From contig OY987308.1 of NCBI GenBank assembly GCA_963920635.1, positions 24,924,096-24,988,095 of the forward strand: 64,000 nucleotides of DNA, in the 5' to 3' direction. The notes under the pieces were generated by a model. That model was given only the letters and a program-made list of their open reading frames with translations. It did no database searches and was not told where the DNA came from. Every line of letters starts with the position of its first letter. Positions within the stretch are counted from its first letter, which is position 1. The position numbers and the translations under genes were made by a program. This document shows positions 10,540 through 20,200 of this stretch, one piece after another. This DNA is from Pseudeuparius sepicola. Lineage: Eukaryota; Arthropoda; Insecta; Coleoptera; Anthribidae.

Positions 10540-11700
10540 TGCGTGTGAGTGCGGGGCGCCGTCTGCGGTTGTTGGGGGCGCCGCTGGGCCTTTGGGGATT
10601 TTGCGTGTGGTTTGTCGGGGGAATCAAAACGTAAGGTTGGCTGGAACAGTCGGACGGGGCGGTTCCCGACAAGGAAGTTTCGATTAGTTTTTTTACAGCC
10701 CCATTTTGTTTGACCTTTTCTCGTTGGGGAATTAATGGGAATAATTATAGATGAGCCTTTAGCGCTGGTCCGATGTCGGCCTAATGCCAAATTTACTTGC
10801 TGATATATCGATGATGTATTGTCGCAATTTTAAAAAGACATTCCTTTCATAGTTTCAAAACATTCATTTCAAGTTGGCGGCAAAGTTGCATTTCGCATTG
10901 GGCCCAATGATGTTTTCTTTTATTTGGTGCAAAAAGTCCGAGTGTTTTCTAGATAAACTTTTTGCACCAACCAAACAGGTCCTTGGCCGCACGATGGCTC
11001 AGAAGAAAGAAGAAATAATAAAATGAACGAGTACCTTCGGCGTTTTATTCTTTTCGTCCATATATAACAAAGAAGCCGTTCTTTTATTGCAATAGCCAAA
11101 GTCAAATTGTGCCAATAAATACACTGGACTACTTTACTGCCTACAATAACAAAATTTGATATTTTTGTAACATTAACTTTTTTGATTATTTTTTTAATTG
11201 TCACGGCATATTCTCCCTCTTATATTTCGTCACTGATTATCATTTTCAATAATTGAACAATGGTTATGATCTACTCCACGATCTAATTCAAAGTAATAAA
11301 AGAATAAATTGTTGGTAGCAGGAAAAATTTAATATGCATTACAAGATACGTAAGCTCTTGGCAAAAAGTGCACTTAGACAATTTGCTATGTAAATAATTA
11401 TTACCAAGAAAGTTACAAGAATTGAAATGCGAGAGTTCAACTTACAAATAAAAAAGAAACTTGATTGGCAGTTGCAATAATTCAAAAGAGAAGCAGGTTA
11501 GTATTTTGTATTTTTGTGGTGATTTTAAATGTTTGCGCGAAGGCTCATCAGTTTGTTAAATATTTGGCTTATCAACAATAACAGTAAGGAAAACTGGGGT
11601 TTAGAGCAAATAGTTACTTGGTGTTACTTCTCAAACATGTCTGTATGTATTTTAAATATCTCTTAAACTGTTAACTACTTGTTCTGGGCCCACTGAGTAA
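10540..11700. other. Core arm, no gene seen; contains one 14-bp-stem hairpin
   Basis: This is a near-identical partner of 18770-19930. It is GC-rich at the start, with GGCGCC words at 10556 and 10577, then AT-rich. Open frames around 10436-10790 overlap on one strand, mirror exactly on the right and show no recognisable domain. Confidence 0.7.
10924..10970. repeat. Hairpin: 14-bp perfect inverted repeat with 19-nt loop
   Basis: TTGGTGCAAAAAGT (10924-10937) pairs with ACTTTTTGCACCAA (10957-10970). The same hairpin is present in the right arm at 19503-19549. The stem is shorter than a typical precursor microRNA. Confidence 0.8.
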
Positions 11701-12030
11701 TTAATCGGTACCTAGAAAATTCCAACTCGCTTGCGGATCGACAAACCACAGAAGATTCCCAAAGCTCTCGGCGAATTGTCGTCTTGCTTTTGAAAATTGT
11801 TCCATATCTTGGTCATGCGGATTTGTTTCGAATAAAATTTACGGACCTCAATTCCAGATTGCCACCCCTCATCTCTCAGCCTCGTCCCTCGAGGAATCCA
11901 TTTGGTTTTCTGGAGGCCGCGACTGACTGATGAAGGGCGACACTCCGGAAACGGGGGCCCACATCGGCCCAAATATTTTCTCCAACAAAAATCATCGTGT
12001 AAAAGCCATTTCATCTACTTACCAACTTTT
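11700..12030. repeat. Core segment carrying a diverged hairpin-module fragment
   Basis: 11870-11955 contains CTGATGAAGGGCGACACTCC followed by GGAAACGGGGG, a fragment of the GC-rich module described at 14470-14765. A 100-residue minus-strand frame (11712-12014, mirror 18460-18762) spans this fragment and is identical in both arms. Because it reads through a dispersed repeat it is probably accidental. Confidence 0.6.
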
Positions 12031-12690
12031 AGTTTACAAAAGTAGTTAGCAATAGTCTACATTTTTATTTACAATTGAAATTTTTTCTACATTTTTGCTA
12101 CTTATGTAAAAAAACAAGAACATGTAATTAATTACTGTCTCGACAACCAAACAAAAATTAAATAAACTACATATATTGCTGAAACGGCTTTTAGACACCG
12201 CTGCTGTTTGCTTCATGCTATTGAGGAAAAAACCTTTTTGGGAAACCGACAAAACTTAATTTCACTATCTGCGATTTAATTTGCCGACTCACACTTAAAA
12301 TGTTTGGACTTACCTTCACGTCAATCATAAAGATAAGTAATAATAATAATAACGATCTCTCATCTTGATACTTTTACTAAAGTTTTAAATTTAAAAATAA
12401 CTTTCAATTTATTTCCACTTTGTTCATTTGCATGTGTCGTCGGCTTCCCAACGGTTTCTTTGTAATTGGGGCGTGTGCGCCTTGAAAGTAAAACAACAGC
12501 GTGGCAATTTTCAAGCAAGACCGCAATCGCAGACCAAGCCATTGTTGAATGGAGGCATTGTTTATTTTTGGCGTACCTTGTGTTTGAGCAACATGGCGAT
12601 TTTGTTTTCCACTCAACTTCTCTTAATGACAATTTTCAAATGGTTTATGAACAACATGCCGGTATGAAACAAAAAATATTAACAACTTAA
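12030..12690. other. Core arm, no convincing gene
   Basis: This is the inverted partner of 17790-18450. Overlapping frames at 12360-12667 on both strands (mirror 17783-18111) compete with each other. The right copy differs by a small indel near 17870 that shortens one of them. No domain recognised. Confidence 0.55.
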
Positions 12691-12739
12691 CTCGTTTGAG
12701 TACAGACTGTCTTCTGTTTCCATATCGTCGCCTTCCCTC

Positions 12740-12825
12740 CGTTAGGTTCGCCCCTCGCAGGGGGGCGAGCCATGGTTAACTGATGAAGGGCAACGGTACA
12801 GAAACAGGGGCTTGCTTCAGGCGTT
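12740..12825 (+). repeat. GC-rich hairpin module copy (12.75 kb)
   Basis: This contains GTTAGGTTCGCCCC, then GGGGGGCGAGCC, then GGTTAACTGATGAAGGGCAA and AGAAACAGGGGCTTGC. It is the same order as the 14577-14680 module, with a GCCCC/GGGGGC stem. The mirror is about 17660-17735 (minus). Confidence 0.7.
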
Positions 12826-13135
12826 GAATGAAGGAATAATAAGAAATGCAGCCTTACGGGACGCAGCGTAGCCGAAAACGCAGCCCGAAAAGCGTCCGAG
12901 ACACAAAAATACATATCCTCCCAGTAAAATACAAAATATACAAAATTGTACCGTTAGCCCGTTGCAAAGGGATCGGTGTTCTCAAAAACGTAAACAAGTT
13001 ATAAAAATCCGTGGTCGCTAGGCGGCTAGAGCGAGTGGGGGCAACGAAGGGCTTCAGGGAAAGCACACGCTGACCCGACTCACAATTTTATATGGGCACT
13101 GCGCGCCTCTCATTATTCCTCACTCAACGCTTCAG
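12815..13135. mobile_element. Inverted-repeat element present in both arms
   Basis: The left end, CTTCAGGCGTTGAATGAAGG (12815), and right end, CCTCACTCAACGCTTCAG (ending 13135), are imperfect inverted repeats of about 30-35 bp that extend through AATAAT. The element is about 320 bp. The mirrored copy is 17340-17658, so it was in place before the arms were duplicated or homogenised. It overlaps a smaller GGACGC/GCGTCC stem near 12859-12896. No transposase. Confidence 0.65.
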
Positions 13136-13204
13136 TCTAATGTCAGTTTTAATCTTTGATACGTACTCTAACTATCTACGTTTTAATTTAAATGCCAAAT
13201 CATC

Positions 13205-13455
13205 TACAAATTTCGGGGCCTGCCGGTAACAAGTCTGAGTCGAATGTCTTAACGACTGGGTCGCCCGACTCGGCTCGTTCATCGACAGATTGGAGCGGTG
13301 TTGGGTTAGCCTCATCCCCTCGAAGAGGGTCGAGCCCCGGTTAACTTTTGAAGACTTGCTCCGGCCTGGTCACGAACAAATCGGTCGAACGGCTTGGTAC
13401 GTTTAGTCATGGGGCTCAGATCGGTGATCGGAAGATGCCGACATTTGCTTTGTGT
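13205..13455 (+). repeat. GC-rich hairpin module copy A (left arm)
   Basis: This shares with 14470-14765 the segments GTCTGAGTCGAATGTCTTAA, GACTGGGTCGCCCGACTC, GCCTGGTCACGAACAAA and TAGTCATGGGGCTC.GATCGG. Its hairpin is CCCTC-GAA-GAGGG (13317-13329) inside GTTAGC / GGTTAAC arms. The CTGATGAAGG..GGAAACGG segment present in copy B is deleted here. The mirror is 16990-17235. Confidence 0.85.
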
Positions 13456-13679
13456 GTTTTGTTTCCTTATTTGCTTAACGTATAAGGTTTTTTTTATTTG
13501 CATTAAGAGATAAACATGTACAAGTTGCTTCAAGGTTGCCAAAGGTAAATAAAGTCTCGCGGTTCCATCGATTTCAATCTAATCTGTGCGCCAGCCTGTG
13601 CCTTATTGACAACGATTTGGGTTACGTCAAGTACTCGCAAGTTGCTTTCCTCTAAAATTCTTAGTTAATAATTCCATCC

Positions 13680-14317
13680 CTCCATAGTTTTAACTTCGAA
13701 AATTTATTTTCCTTTTAACCTACAGCTTTTTTTTCTTAGAATCAACATAAAGATCTGTTTCAATAGGTTTTGAAGAGATTGGGAGTTTATCTAGTTACCA
13801 TTTTGTCATTGTTATTTTTGTTCACAGAAGTTTTTTTATGTGGCATCTTCAGATATACTAACAAACCAACTCAAACAATACATTATGTAGGACTCTTAAT
13901 TTAGACAAGAAATCAAATCTGATGTGTCGCTTGAAAAAACAACGTCCTAAAATGTATTTCTTCTTCTCAAATATAAAATTACCAGAAAATTTAGGTAGGT
14001 AATTGTTTTTGCAAACAATACATCAGATTTGGCTCCTTTTTTTATTCAGTTATGTGCAAGATACTCGTATAATGTAATGCTTGCAGTGCACATGGTTTTT
14101 AAAATAAAACACCAACAAACTGAAAATACTGCATGAACAATAGTTCCTCCCATTTTTATTTACAGTTAGTCCTTTTTCTTTATTTTTACCACTAAAAACA
14201 AACAAACTAATGCTTTTGACAAATGTTATTCAGTTTTCAAAGTAAATTCTGCACACAATCTAACGAAACAAAAATTTCCCGCAAATTTAAAGTTGACAAA
14301 ACCTATTGAAAACACTT
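13680..14317. repeat. Diverged inner end of left arm, no gene seen
   Basis: This pairs with 16416-16790 with many mismatches and indels (shared words such as GTTTCAATAGGTTTTGAAGA). It includes the flipped element 13915-14030. AT-rich; the 71-residue frame at 14226-14441 lies across the decaying homology and is not supported. Confidence 0.7.
13915..14030 (+). mobile_element. 116-bp inverted-repeat element, left copy
   Basis: The ends AAATCTGATGT and ACATCAGATTT are perfect 11-bp inverted repeats, with further imperfect pairing inward. The interior (CCTAAAATGTATTTC, then TATAAAATTACCAGAAAA and TTTAGGTAGGTA) lies in the same orientation as in the right arm copy at 16469-16580, although the surrounding arms are inverted. 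Confidence 0.8.
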
Positions 14318-14469
14318 TTAAAAGCAAACTTGGCAATGGCCAGCGCACAGGGCAGATGAAATTGTTGGAACCCTCGTTCCAGTCATATGTGTTCCACCCT
14401 ACGGGCAGAAACACGGTATAAAGGCTGCTCAAATATCCCACTATTGACAGTTAAATAATAGTCTCGTGC

Positions 14470-14765
14470 AGATTTTGGTGCCTGTCGGTGACAGGTCTGA
14501 GTCGAATGTCTTAACGACTGGGTCGCCCGACTCTGACCGTTCGGGGACAGATTAGGGCGGTCTAACGTTTCCGTCTTCAGTTAGCCTACATGCCCCCGCA
14601 GGGGGTGCGGATCCTGGCTAACTGATGAAGGCCGAATAACTGATGAAGGCCGAAGGCCCGGAAACGGGGGGCTTGCCTCAGCCTGGTCACGAACAAACGA
14701 GTCGAGCGGCTTAGTACGTTAGTCATGGGGCTCCGATCGGTAACTGAGAGATACTAACATTTGTT
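14470..14765 (+). repeat. GC-rich hairpin module copy B (in loop)
   Basis: This is the longest copy. Nested stems are visible: TCAGTTAGCC (14577-14586) with GGCTAACTGA (14616-14625), enclosing CCCCC-GCA-GGGGG (14593-14605); then GGCC-GAA-GGCC (14648-14658), overlapping CCCG-GAAA-CGGG (14657-14668), the latter with a GNRA-type tetraloop; then GGCT..AGCC. A 20-base piece (TAACTGATGAAGGCCGAA) is tandemly duplicated at 14619 and 14638. The function is unknown; a structured RNA, such as part of a short retroposon, is possible. Confidence 0.85.
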
Positions 14766-14769
14766 CTAA

Positions 14770-15600
14770 TTTCAAAATGTCAAAAAAGATTTTTTTGCTT
14801 TTTTATTTAAAAAAAAAACTGTTTAGTGGTTACTTATTATGACAGTGCTGTTGATTTAGAGCCGAGTATGCTTTTATACCTAAAATTTCTGTTTTCTGCA
14901 CTGCACAAAACTGTTTGCACCATCCGAGAGAAATTGTTCATTACTGTCCGGGCCTTGTTTTCATCTTTAACTAACTCATGAGGTATCGTCCGTCAGTAGA
15001 CGTGTTGCGACCGGGTGAAACCCGGTTGAGCATTGATGCTGGCGGAGGGGGCTTCATGGGGGGGGGGGGGCAGCCCAAGTTCAACTTACGAATAAATCAC
15101 GCTCAAATTCTCATTGCAATTATGTTTTGCGGTACAATATTTTTGTGCAGAGCGTTGCGTTGGTAGGGTAGCGATGGTCCCAAATCGATGCAACTTCGTT
15201 AACCAGCAGTTTAACACATTACAATTTTTTTTGTAAAATATTCGATTTCTTAGTTGCATTTAAAAGAAAACATCGATTTTCAGACCATTGATATTGTGTG
15301 GTGATTAATCGCCAAAGATGGCTATACGGAAAGCTGGGATTTTCAAAACGTTCTAGTTGAAGAATTTCAGATTTTTTTTGTCCGAAACTTAAACCTTCTT
15401 CCAAAAACCTAGAAGGGCCTTATTTTGAAATTTCTTTCTGAACAACGGGGCCCAGTAAATAATATTGGTTGCTATTAATAACTTGTTTATTTTCTACATT
15501 TGTGTATTTTCTACCTTAAAAGAAAAACGGGCAGTTTTGAAAATCCAACTTTTCCGACTAAGCTTATGGGGTTTAAGAAACCAGTTTGTAGTGGCAGTCT
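14770..15600. other. Loop sequence, no gene seen
   Basis: AT-rich apart from 14990-15075. It contains a hairpin ACCGGGT-GAA-ACCCGGT at 15010-15026 and a run of 13 G at 15058-15070. The 62-residue frame at 14978-15166 reads the G run as glycines and is not convincing. Confidence 0.6.
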
Positions 15601-15612
15601 TCGGTAGAGTAT

Positions 15613-15731
15613 AATACAGTTTGTTCAGCGAATGTTCGGCCCTACGTCACAACTCCCGTCCTTGTCTGACTCGTATACGATGGATATCAGTCGTATATTC
15701 ATGAGGCAGACAAAGCTGAACAAACTGTATT
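15613..15731. mobile_element. 119-bp element with perfect 17-bp inverted ends
   Basis: AATACAGTTTGTTCAGC (15613-15629) is exactly inverted at 15715-15731. A second, inner inverted pair (TTGTCTGAC / GGCAGACAA) lies between about 15662 and 15713. No clear target duplication. It resembles a very small MITE or a hairpin-forming DNA. Confidence 0.75.
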
Positions 15732-15889
15732 TTCTATTTCGAGTCGTGCTCGGTTTTTCTTTTCAAAGTTTGGCCCATTGGGCTCCTTTTTCCTTCGACA
15801 ATACTTACCGTATGCACAGACTCCACTTATGTATGTGTTTCTTGAGCTCCTCGCATCACCACACACGCACTAGCTTTCGCGAACTTACT

Positions 15890-16150
15890 GTAGGGTGGAC
15901 ACTTTGATTGAAACGTGGTGTGCCTGCCTGCCCTCTCTGTTGGCCCTTGCCCGCCCGTTGCTTCGATGCCTGCTGCCTCTTTTGGCGCGGGGATGGGAGC
16001 GTAGGCGGGCGAGGGCGGCCCCCCTCGACACTGCGCCTCTCGGCTCCAGTCGCTTGGCTCCCCCAGTCGTCCCCTTTCGGGGGCAGAGTCCTCCCGGGGG
16101 ATACTTGGTATCGCCCGGGAGATATGCACTCTGCCTCCTGTCTGCGGGAC
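15890..16150. other. GC-rich tract before the gap
   Basis: The composition shifts abruptly to GC-rich (GGCGCGGGGATGGG, GGGCGAGGGCGG, CCCTTTCGGGGGC). It has no partner in the window and no recognised gene; I compared it by eye with ribosomal RNA sequence and did not recognise a match. Confidence 0.6.
16082..16135. repeat. Strong GC hairpin abutting the assembly gap
   Basis: Nested complementary segments GGCAGAGT, CTCCCGGG, GATAC (16082-16104), a TTG loop, then GTATC, CCCGGGAG, ACTCTGCC (16108-16135) make a 21-bp stem with one mismatch and a small bulge. It lies 15 bases before the N run. Confidence 0.9.
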
Positions 16151-16350
16151 NNNNNNNNNNNNNNNNNNNNNNNNNNNNNNNNNNNNNNNNNNNNNNNNNN
16201 NNNNNNNNNNNNNNNNNNNNNNNNNNNNNNNNNNNNNNNNNNNNNNNNNNNNNNNNNNNNNNNNNNNNNNNNNNNNNNNNNNNNNNNNNNNNNNNNNNNN
16301 NNNNNNNNNNNNNNNNNNNNNNNNNNNNNNNNNNNNNNNNNNNNNNNNNN
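16151..16350. other. Assembly gap (200 N)
   Basis: There are exactly 200 consecutive N characters. They lie at the inner end of the right arm, close to the symmetry centre, and are immediately preceded by a GC-rich hairpin (16082-16135). Apparent open frames that run through this gap are meaningless. Gap length 200 is probably a placeholder. Confidence 0.99.
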
Positions 16351-16468
16351 AAACGAGAGTTCCAACAGTTTCGTCCAACGTGTGCGCAGGCCACTGCAAA
16401 ATTTGCCTTTCGATTTGGTTCCAAAGTGTAGATCATAACAAAGTTTAAAATGAAAGGAACTATTGTTA

Positions 16469-16580
16469 AGGTGTTTTGCTTGGAAAAACAATCTGCCTAA
16501 AATGTATTTCCTCTTCTCAAATATAAAATTACCAGAAAATTTAGGTAGGTACAATTGTTTCTGCAAGTGAAGAACACCCG
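16469..16580 (+). mobile_element. Related inverted-repeat element, right copy (not inverted)
   Basis: The interior is nearly identical to 13935-14005 in direct orientation. The ends (AAGGTGTTTTGCTTGG and CAAGTGAAGAACACCCG) are imperfect inverted repeats that differ from the left copy's ends. Flanks on both sides still pair with the left arm in inverted orientation. Confidence 0.75.
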
Positions 16581-16989
16581 AGTTGGTAGTGTATGTGTGA
16601 CAATGTCATTTTTAAAACACTTTATGATCAAAATTAATAATAACAATGAAGATAAAATCTCTCTTCAAAACCTATTGAAACTGTTTTACATCAAAACGAA
16701 AAGATTTTAAAGGTCTTTTGCATTTGTAGGGATTAAAAACAAAAGTAAAATTAATTTTCAAAGTTTAAACTATGGCGGGATGGAATTATCAACCAGGAAT
16801 TGAGGAGTACTTGACGTAATCCAAATCGTTGGCAATAAGGCACAGGCTGGCGCACAGATTGGATCGAAATCGATGGAACCGCGAGGCTTTATTTACCTTT
16901 GGCAACCTTGAAGCAACTTTTAAATGTTTATCTCTTAATGCAAATAAAAAAAACTTATACGTTAAGCAAATAAGGAAACAAAACACACA

Positions 16990-17235
16990 AAGCAAATGTC
17001 GGCATCTTCCGATCACCGATCTGAGCCCCATGACTAAACGTACCAAGCCGTTCGACTGATTTGTTCGTGACCAGGCCGGAGCAAGCCTTCAGCAGTTAAC
17101 CGGGGGTCGCCCCTCATCGAGGAGACGAGGCTCACCGAAGACCGCTCCAATCTGTCCACGAACGAGTCGAGTTGGATGACCCAGTCGTTAGACATTCGAC
17201 TCAGACTTGTTACCGGCAGGCCCCGAAATTTGTAG
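16990..17235 (-). repeat. GC-rich hairpin module, right-arm copy
   Basis: This is the mirror of 13205-13455. Its inner hairpin, read on the minus strand, is CCTC-GAT-GAGG, differing from the left copy's CCCTC-GAA-GAGGG yet still able to pair. The outer GGTTAAC strand is retained. Confidence 0.85.
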
Positions 17236-20200
17236 AGGATTTGGCATTTCAATAAAAACGTAGATAGAGTAGGTATCAAAAATTAGAACTGACATTATGA
17301 ATATAAATTTCAATGTTGCTGACTTTCTTTGTGGCTAGACTGAAGCGTTGAGTGAGGAATAATAAGAGGCGCAGCGCCCATATAAAATTGCGAGTCGGGT
17401 CAGTGTATGCTTTCCCTGAAGCCCCTCGTTGCCCCCACTCGCTCTAGCCGCCTAGCAACCACGGATTTTTACAACTTGTTTACATTTTTTAGAACACCGA
17501 TCCCTTTGCAACGGGCTAACGGTACAATTTTGTATATTTTGTATTTTACTGGGAGGATATGTATGTTTCTGTCTCGGACGCTTTTCGGGCTGCGTTTTCG
17601 GCTACGCTGCGTCCCGTAAGGCTGCATTTCTTATTATTCCTTCATTCAACGCCTGAAGCAAGCCCCTGTTTCTGTACCGTTGCCCTTCATCAGTTAACCA
17701 TGGCTCGCCCCCCTGCGAGGGGCGAACCTAACGGAGGGAAGGCGACGATATGGAAACAGAAGACAGTCTGTACTCAAATGAGTTAAGCTGTCAATATTTT
17801 TTGCTTCACACCGGCATGTTGTTCATAAACCATTTGAAAATTGTCATTAAGAGAAGTTGAGTGGAAAAAAATCGCCATGTTGCTCAAACACAAGGTACGC
17901 CAAAAATAAACAATGCCTCCATTCAACAATGGCTTGGTCTGCGATTGCGGTCTTGCTTGAAAATTGCCACGCTGTTGTTTTACTTTCAAGGCGCACACGC
18001 CCCAATTACAAAGAAACCGTTGGGAAGCCGACGACACATGCAAATGAACAAAGTGGAAATAAATTGCAAGTTATTTTTAAATTTAAAACTTTAGTAAAAG
18101 TATCAAGATGAGAGATCGTTATTATTATTATTACTTATCTTTATGATTGACGTGAAGGTAAGTCCAAACATTTTAAGTGTGAGTCGGCAAATTAAATCGC
18201 AGATGGTGAAATTAAGTTTTGTCGGTTTCCCAAAAAGAAGGTTTTTCCTCAATAGCATGAAGCAAACAGCAGCGGTGTCTAAAAGCCGTTTCAGCAATAT
18301 ATGTAGTTTATTTAATTTTTGTTTGGTTGTCGAGACAGTAATTAATTACATGTTCTTGTTTTTTTACATAAGTAGCAAAAATGTAGAAAAAAATTTCAAT
18401 TGTAAATAAAAATGTAGACTATTGCTAACTACTTTTGTAAACTAAAAGTTGGTAAGTAGATGAAATGGCTTTTACACGATGATTTTTGTTGGAGAAAATA
18501 TTTGGGCCGATGTGGGCCCCCGTTTCCGGAGTGTCGCCCTTCATCAGTCAGTCGCGGCCTCCAGAAAACCAAATGGATTCCTCGAGGGACGAGGCTGAGA
18601 GATGAGGGGTGGCAATCTGGAATTGAGGTCCGTAAATTTTATTCGAAACAAATCCGCATGACCAAGATATGGAACAATTTTCAAAAGCAAGACGACAATT
18701 CGCCGAGAGCTTTGGGAATCTTCTGTGGTTTGTCGATCCGCAAGCGAGTTGGAATTTTCTAGGTACCGATTAATTACTCAGTGGGCCCAGAACAAGTAGT
18801 TAACAGTTTAAGAGATATTTAAAATACATACAGACATGTTTGAGAAGTAACACCAAGTAACTATTTGCTCTAAACCCCAGTTTTCCTTACTGTTATTGTT
18901 GATAAGCCAAATATTTAACAAACTGATGAGCCTTCGCGCAAACATTTAAAATCACCACAAAAATACAAAATACTAACCTGCTTCTCTTTTGAATTATTGC
19001 AATTGCCAATCAAGTTTCTTTTTTATTTGGAAGTTGAACTCTCGCATTTCAATTCTTGTAACTTTCTTGGTAATAATTATTTACATAGCAAATTGTCTAA
19101 GTGCACTTTTTGCCAAGAGCTTACGTATCTTGTAATGCATATTAAATTTTTCCTGCTACCAACAATTTATTCTTTTATTACTTTGAATTAGATCGTGGAG
19201 TAGATCATAACCATTGTTCAATTATTGAAAATGATAATCAGTGACGAAATATAAGAGGGAGAATATGCCGTGACAATTAAAAAAATAATCAAAAAAGTTA
19301 ATGTTACAAAAATATCAATTTTGTTATTGTAGGCAGTAAAGTAGTCCAGTGTATTTATTGGCACAATTTGACTTTGGCTATTGCAATAAAAGAACGGCTT
19401 CTTTGTTATATATGGACGAAAAGAATAAAACGCCGAAGGTACTCGTTCATTTTATTATTTCTTCTTTCTTCTGAGCCATCGTGCGGCCAAGGACCTGTTT
19501 GGTTGGTGCAAAAAGTTTATCTAGAAAACACTCGGACTTTTTGCACCAAATAAAAGAAAACATCATTGGGCCCAATGCGAAATGCAACTTTGCCGCCAAC
19601 TTGAAATGAATGTTTTGAAACTATGAAAGGAATGTCTTTTTAAAATTGCGACAATACATCATCGATATATCAGCAAGTAAATTTGGCATTAGGCCGACAT
19701 CGGACCAGCGCGAAAGGCTCATCTATAATTATTCCCATTAATTCCCCAACGAGAAAAGGTCAAACAAAATGGGGCTGTAAAAAAACTAATCGAAACTTCC
19801 TTGTCGGGAACCGCCCCGTCCGACTGTTCCAGCCAACCTTACGTTTTGATTCCCCCGACAAACCACACGCAAAATCCCCAAAGGCCCAGCGGCGCCCCCA
19901 ACAACCGCAGACGGCGCCCCGCACTCACACGCACATCCATCTCTGACTCACCGAGGTACCGAGCCGGTACTCCCCTTTTTAATTCCCTTTTACTTTGTCC
20001 CTCGATTCCTTCCTTCCCAGTACGATTTCCGCTTTAAATATCCAAAGTGCGAGCGGGAGGTAGGCAGGCAGGTTGACAGCTTCGGCTTTTTCCACATCGT
20101 GTCTTCGGCAAGATCCGTTCCTCCTTCCGTTCCGTCGTTTCCACTGCACCATCCTGAAAACCGAAAAGTTCCGTGAGACAATGATATACGAACTCTGTTC

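Larger units (their letters stand above)
9361..10540. repeat. Near-identical core block inside satellite, outer part
   Basis: This is the inverted partner of about 19930-21190. It holds the candidate exons at 9579-9730 and 10320-10521. Differences are concentrated near 9830-9960, where the right copy (20480-20710) carries extra sequence including two CATTGCCCC words. Confidence 0.85.
1..14383 (+). repeat. Left arm of giant inverted repeat (palindrome)
   Basis: Read as reverse complement, this arm matches the right arm block by block: 751-1020 with 59540-59800, 1700-2180 with 58400-58880, 3010-3100 with 56700-56780, 4380-5080 with 55373-56080, 6199-6944 with 54610-55380, 9361-13680 with 16790-21190 and 14318-14383 with 16351-16415. 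The sum of paired coordinates stays near 30450-30500 inside the satellite and near 60450-61600 outside it. The jump equals the difference in satellite array length plus one 1.1-kb insertion. Similarity is near-identity over 6.2-13.65 kb: translations of 6386-6568 and 11712-12014 are identical in both arms. It drops clearly outside about 4650 and inside about 13680. The arm continues past the window start, so its outer boundary is unknown. No intact gene is seen in it. Confidence 0.95.
14384..16350. other. Unpaired loop of the palindrome, including assembly gap
   Basis: This segment has no inverted partner in the window. It contains an extra copy of the 300-bp GC-rich hairpin module (14470-14765) in the same orientation as the left-arm copy. 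AT-rich sequence without a gene follows (14770-15600), with a 13-G run at 15058-15070. A short perfect-ended inverted-repeat element lies at 15613-15731. A GC-rich tract (15890-16150) ends in a strong hairpin just before the gap. The true loop length is unknown because the N run may hide sequence, possibly including more of the arms. Confidence 0.8.

Noticed and set aside
11712..12014. 100-residue protein identical in both arms (mirror 18460-18762)
   Set aside because: Identity only reflects near-identical DNA in the core. The frame crosses a fragment of a dispersed hairpin module and shows no recognisable domain.
12740..12770. tRNA gene or tRNA-derived SINE head with a B box (GGTTCGCCCC)
   Set aside because: Only a partial B-box match, no A box at a suitable distance and no cloverleaf could be drawn.
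14577..14690. Active hammerhead ribozyme
   Set aside because: CTGATGA and GAAAC are present, but the cleavage triplet position carries G and the GAAA is engaged in a CCCG-GAAA-CGGG hairpin; core geometry is not met in any copy in this window.
15890..16150. Ribosomal RNA gene fragment
   Set aside because: GC-rich with hairpins, but no conserved rRNA core sequence was recognised on either strand.
15827..16566. Open frames of 176-236 residues across the gap
   Set aside because: They run through 200 N characters; the coding potential is an artefact of undefined codons.
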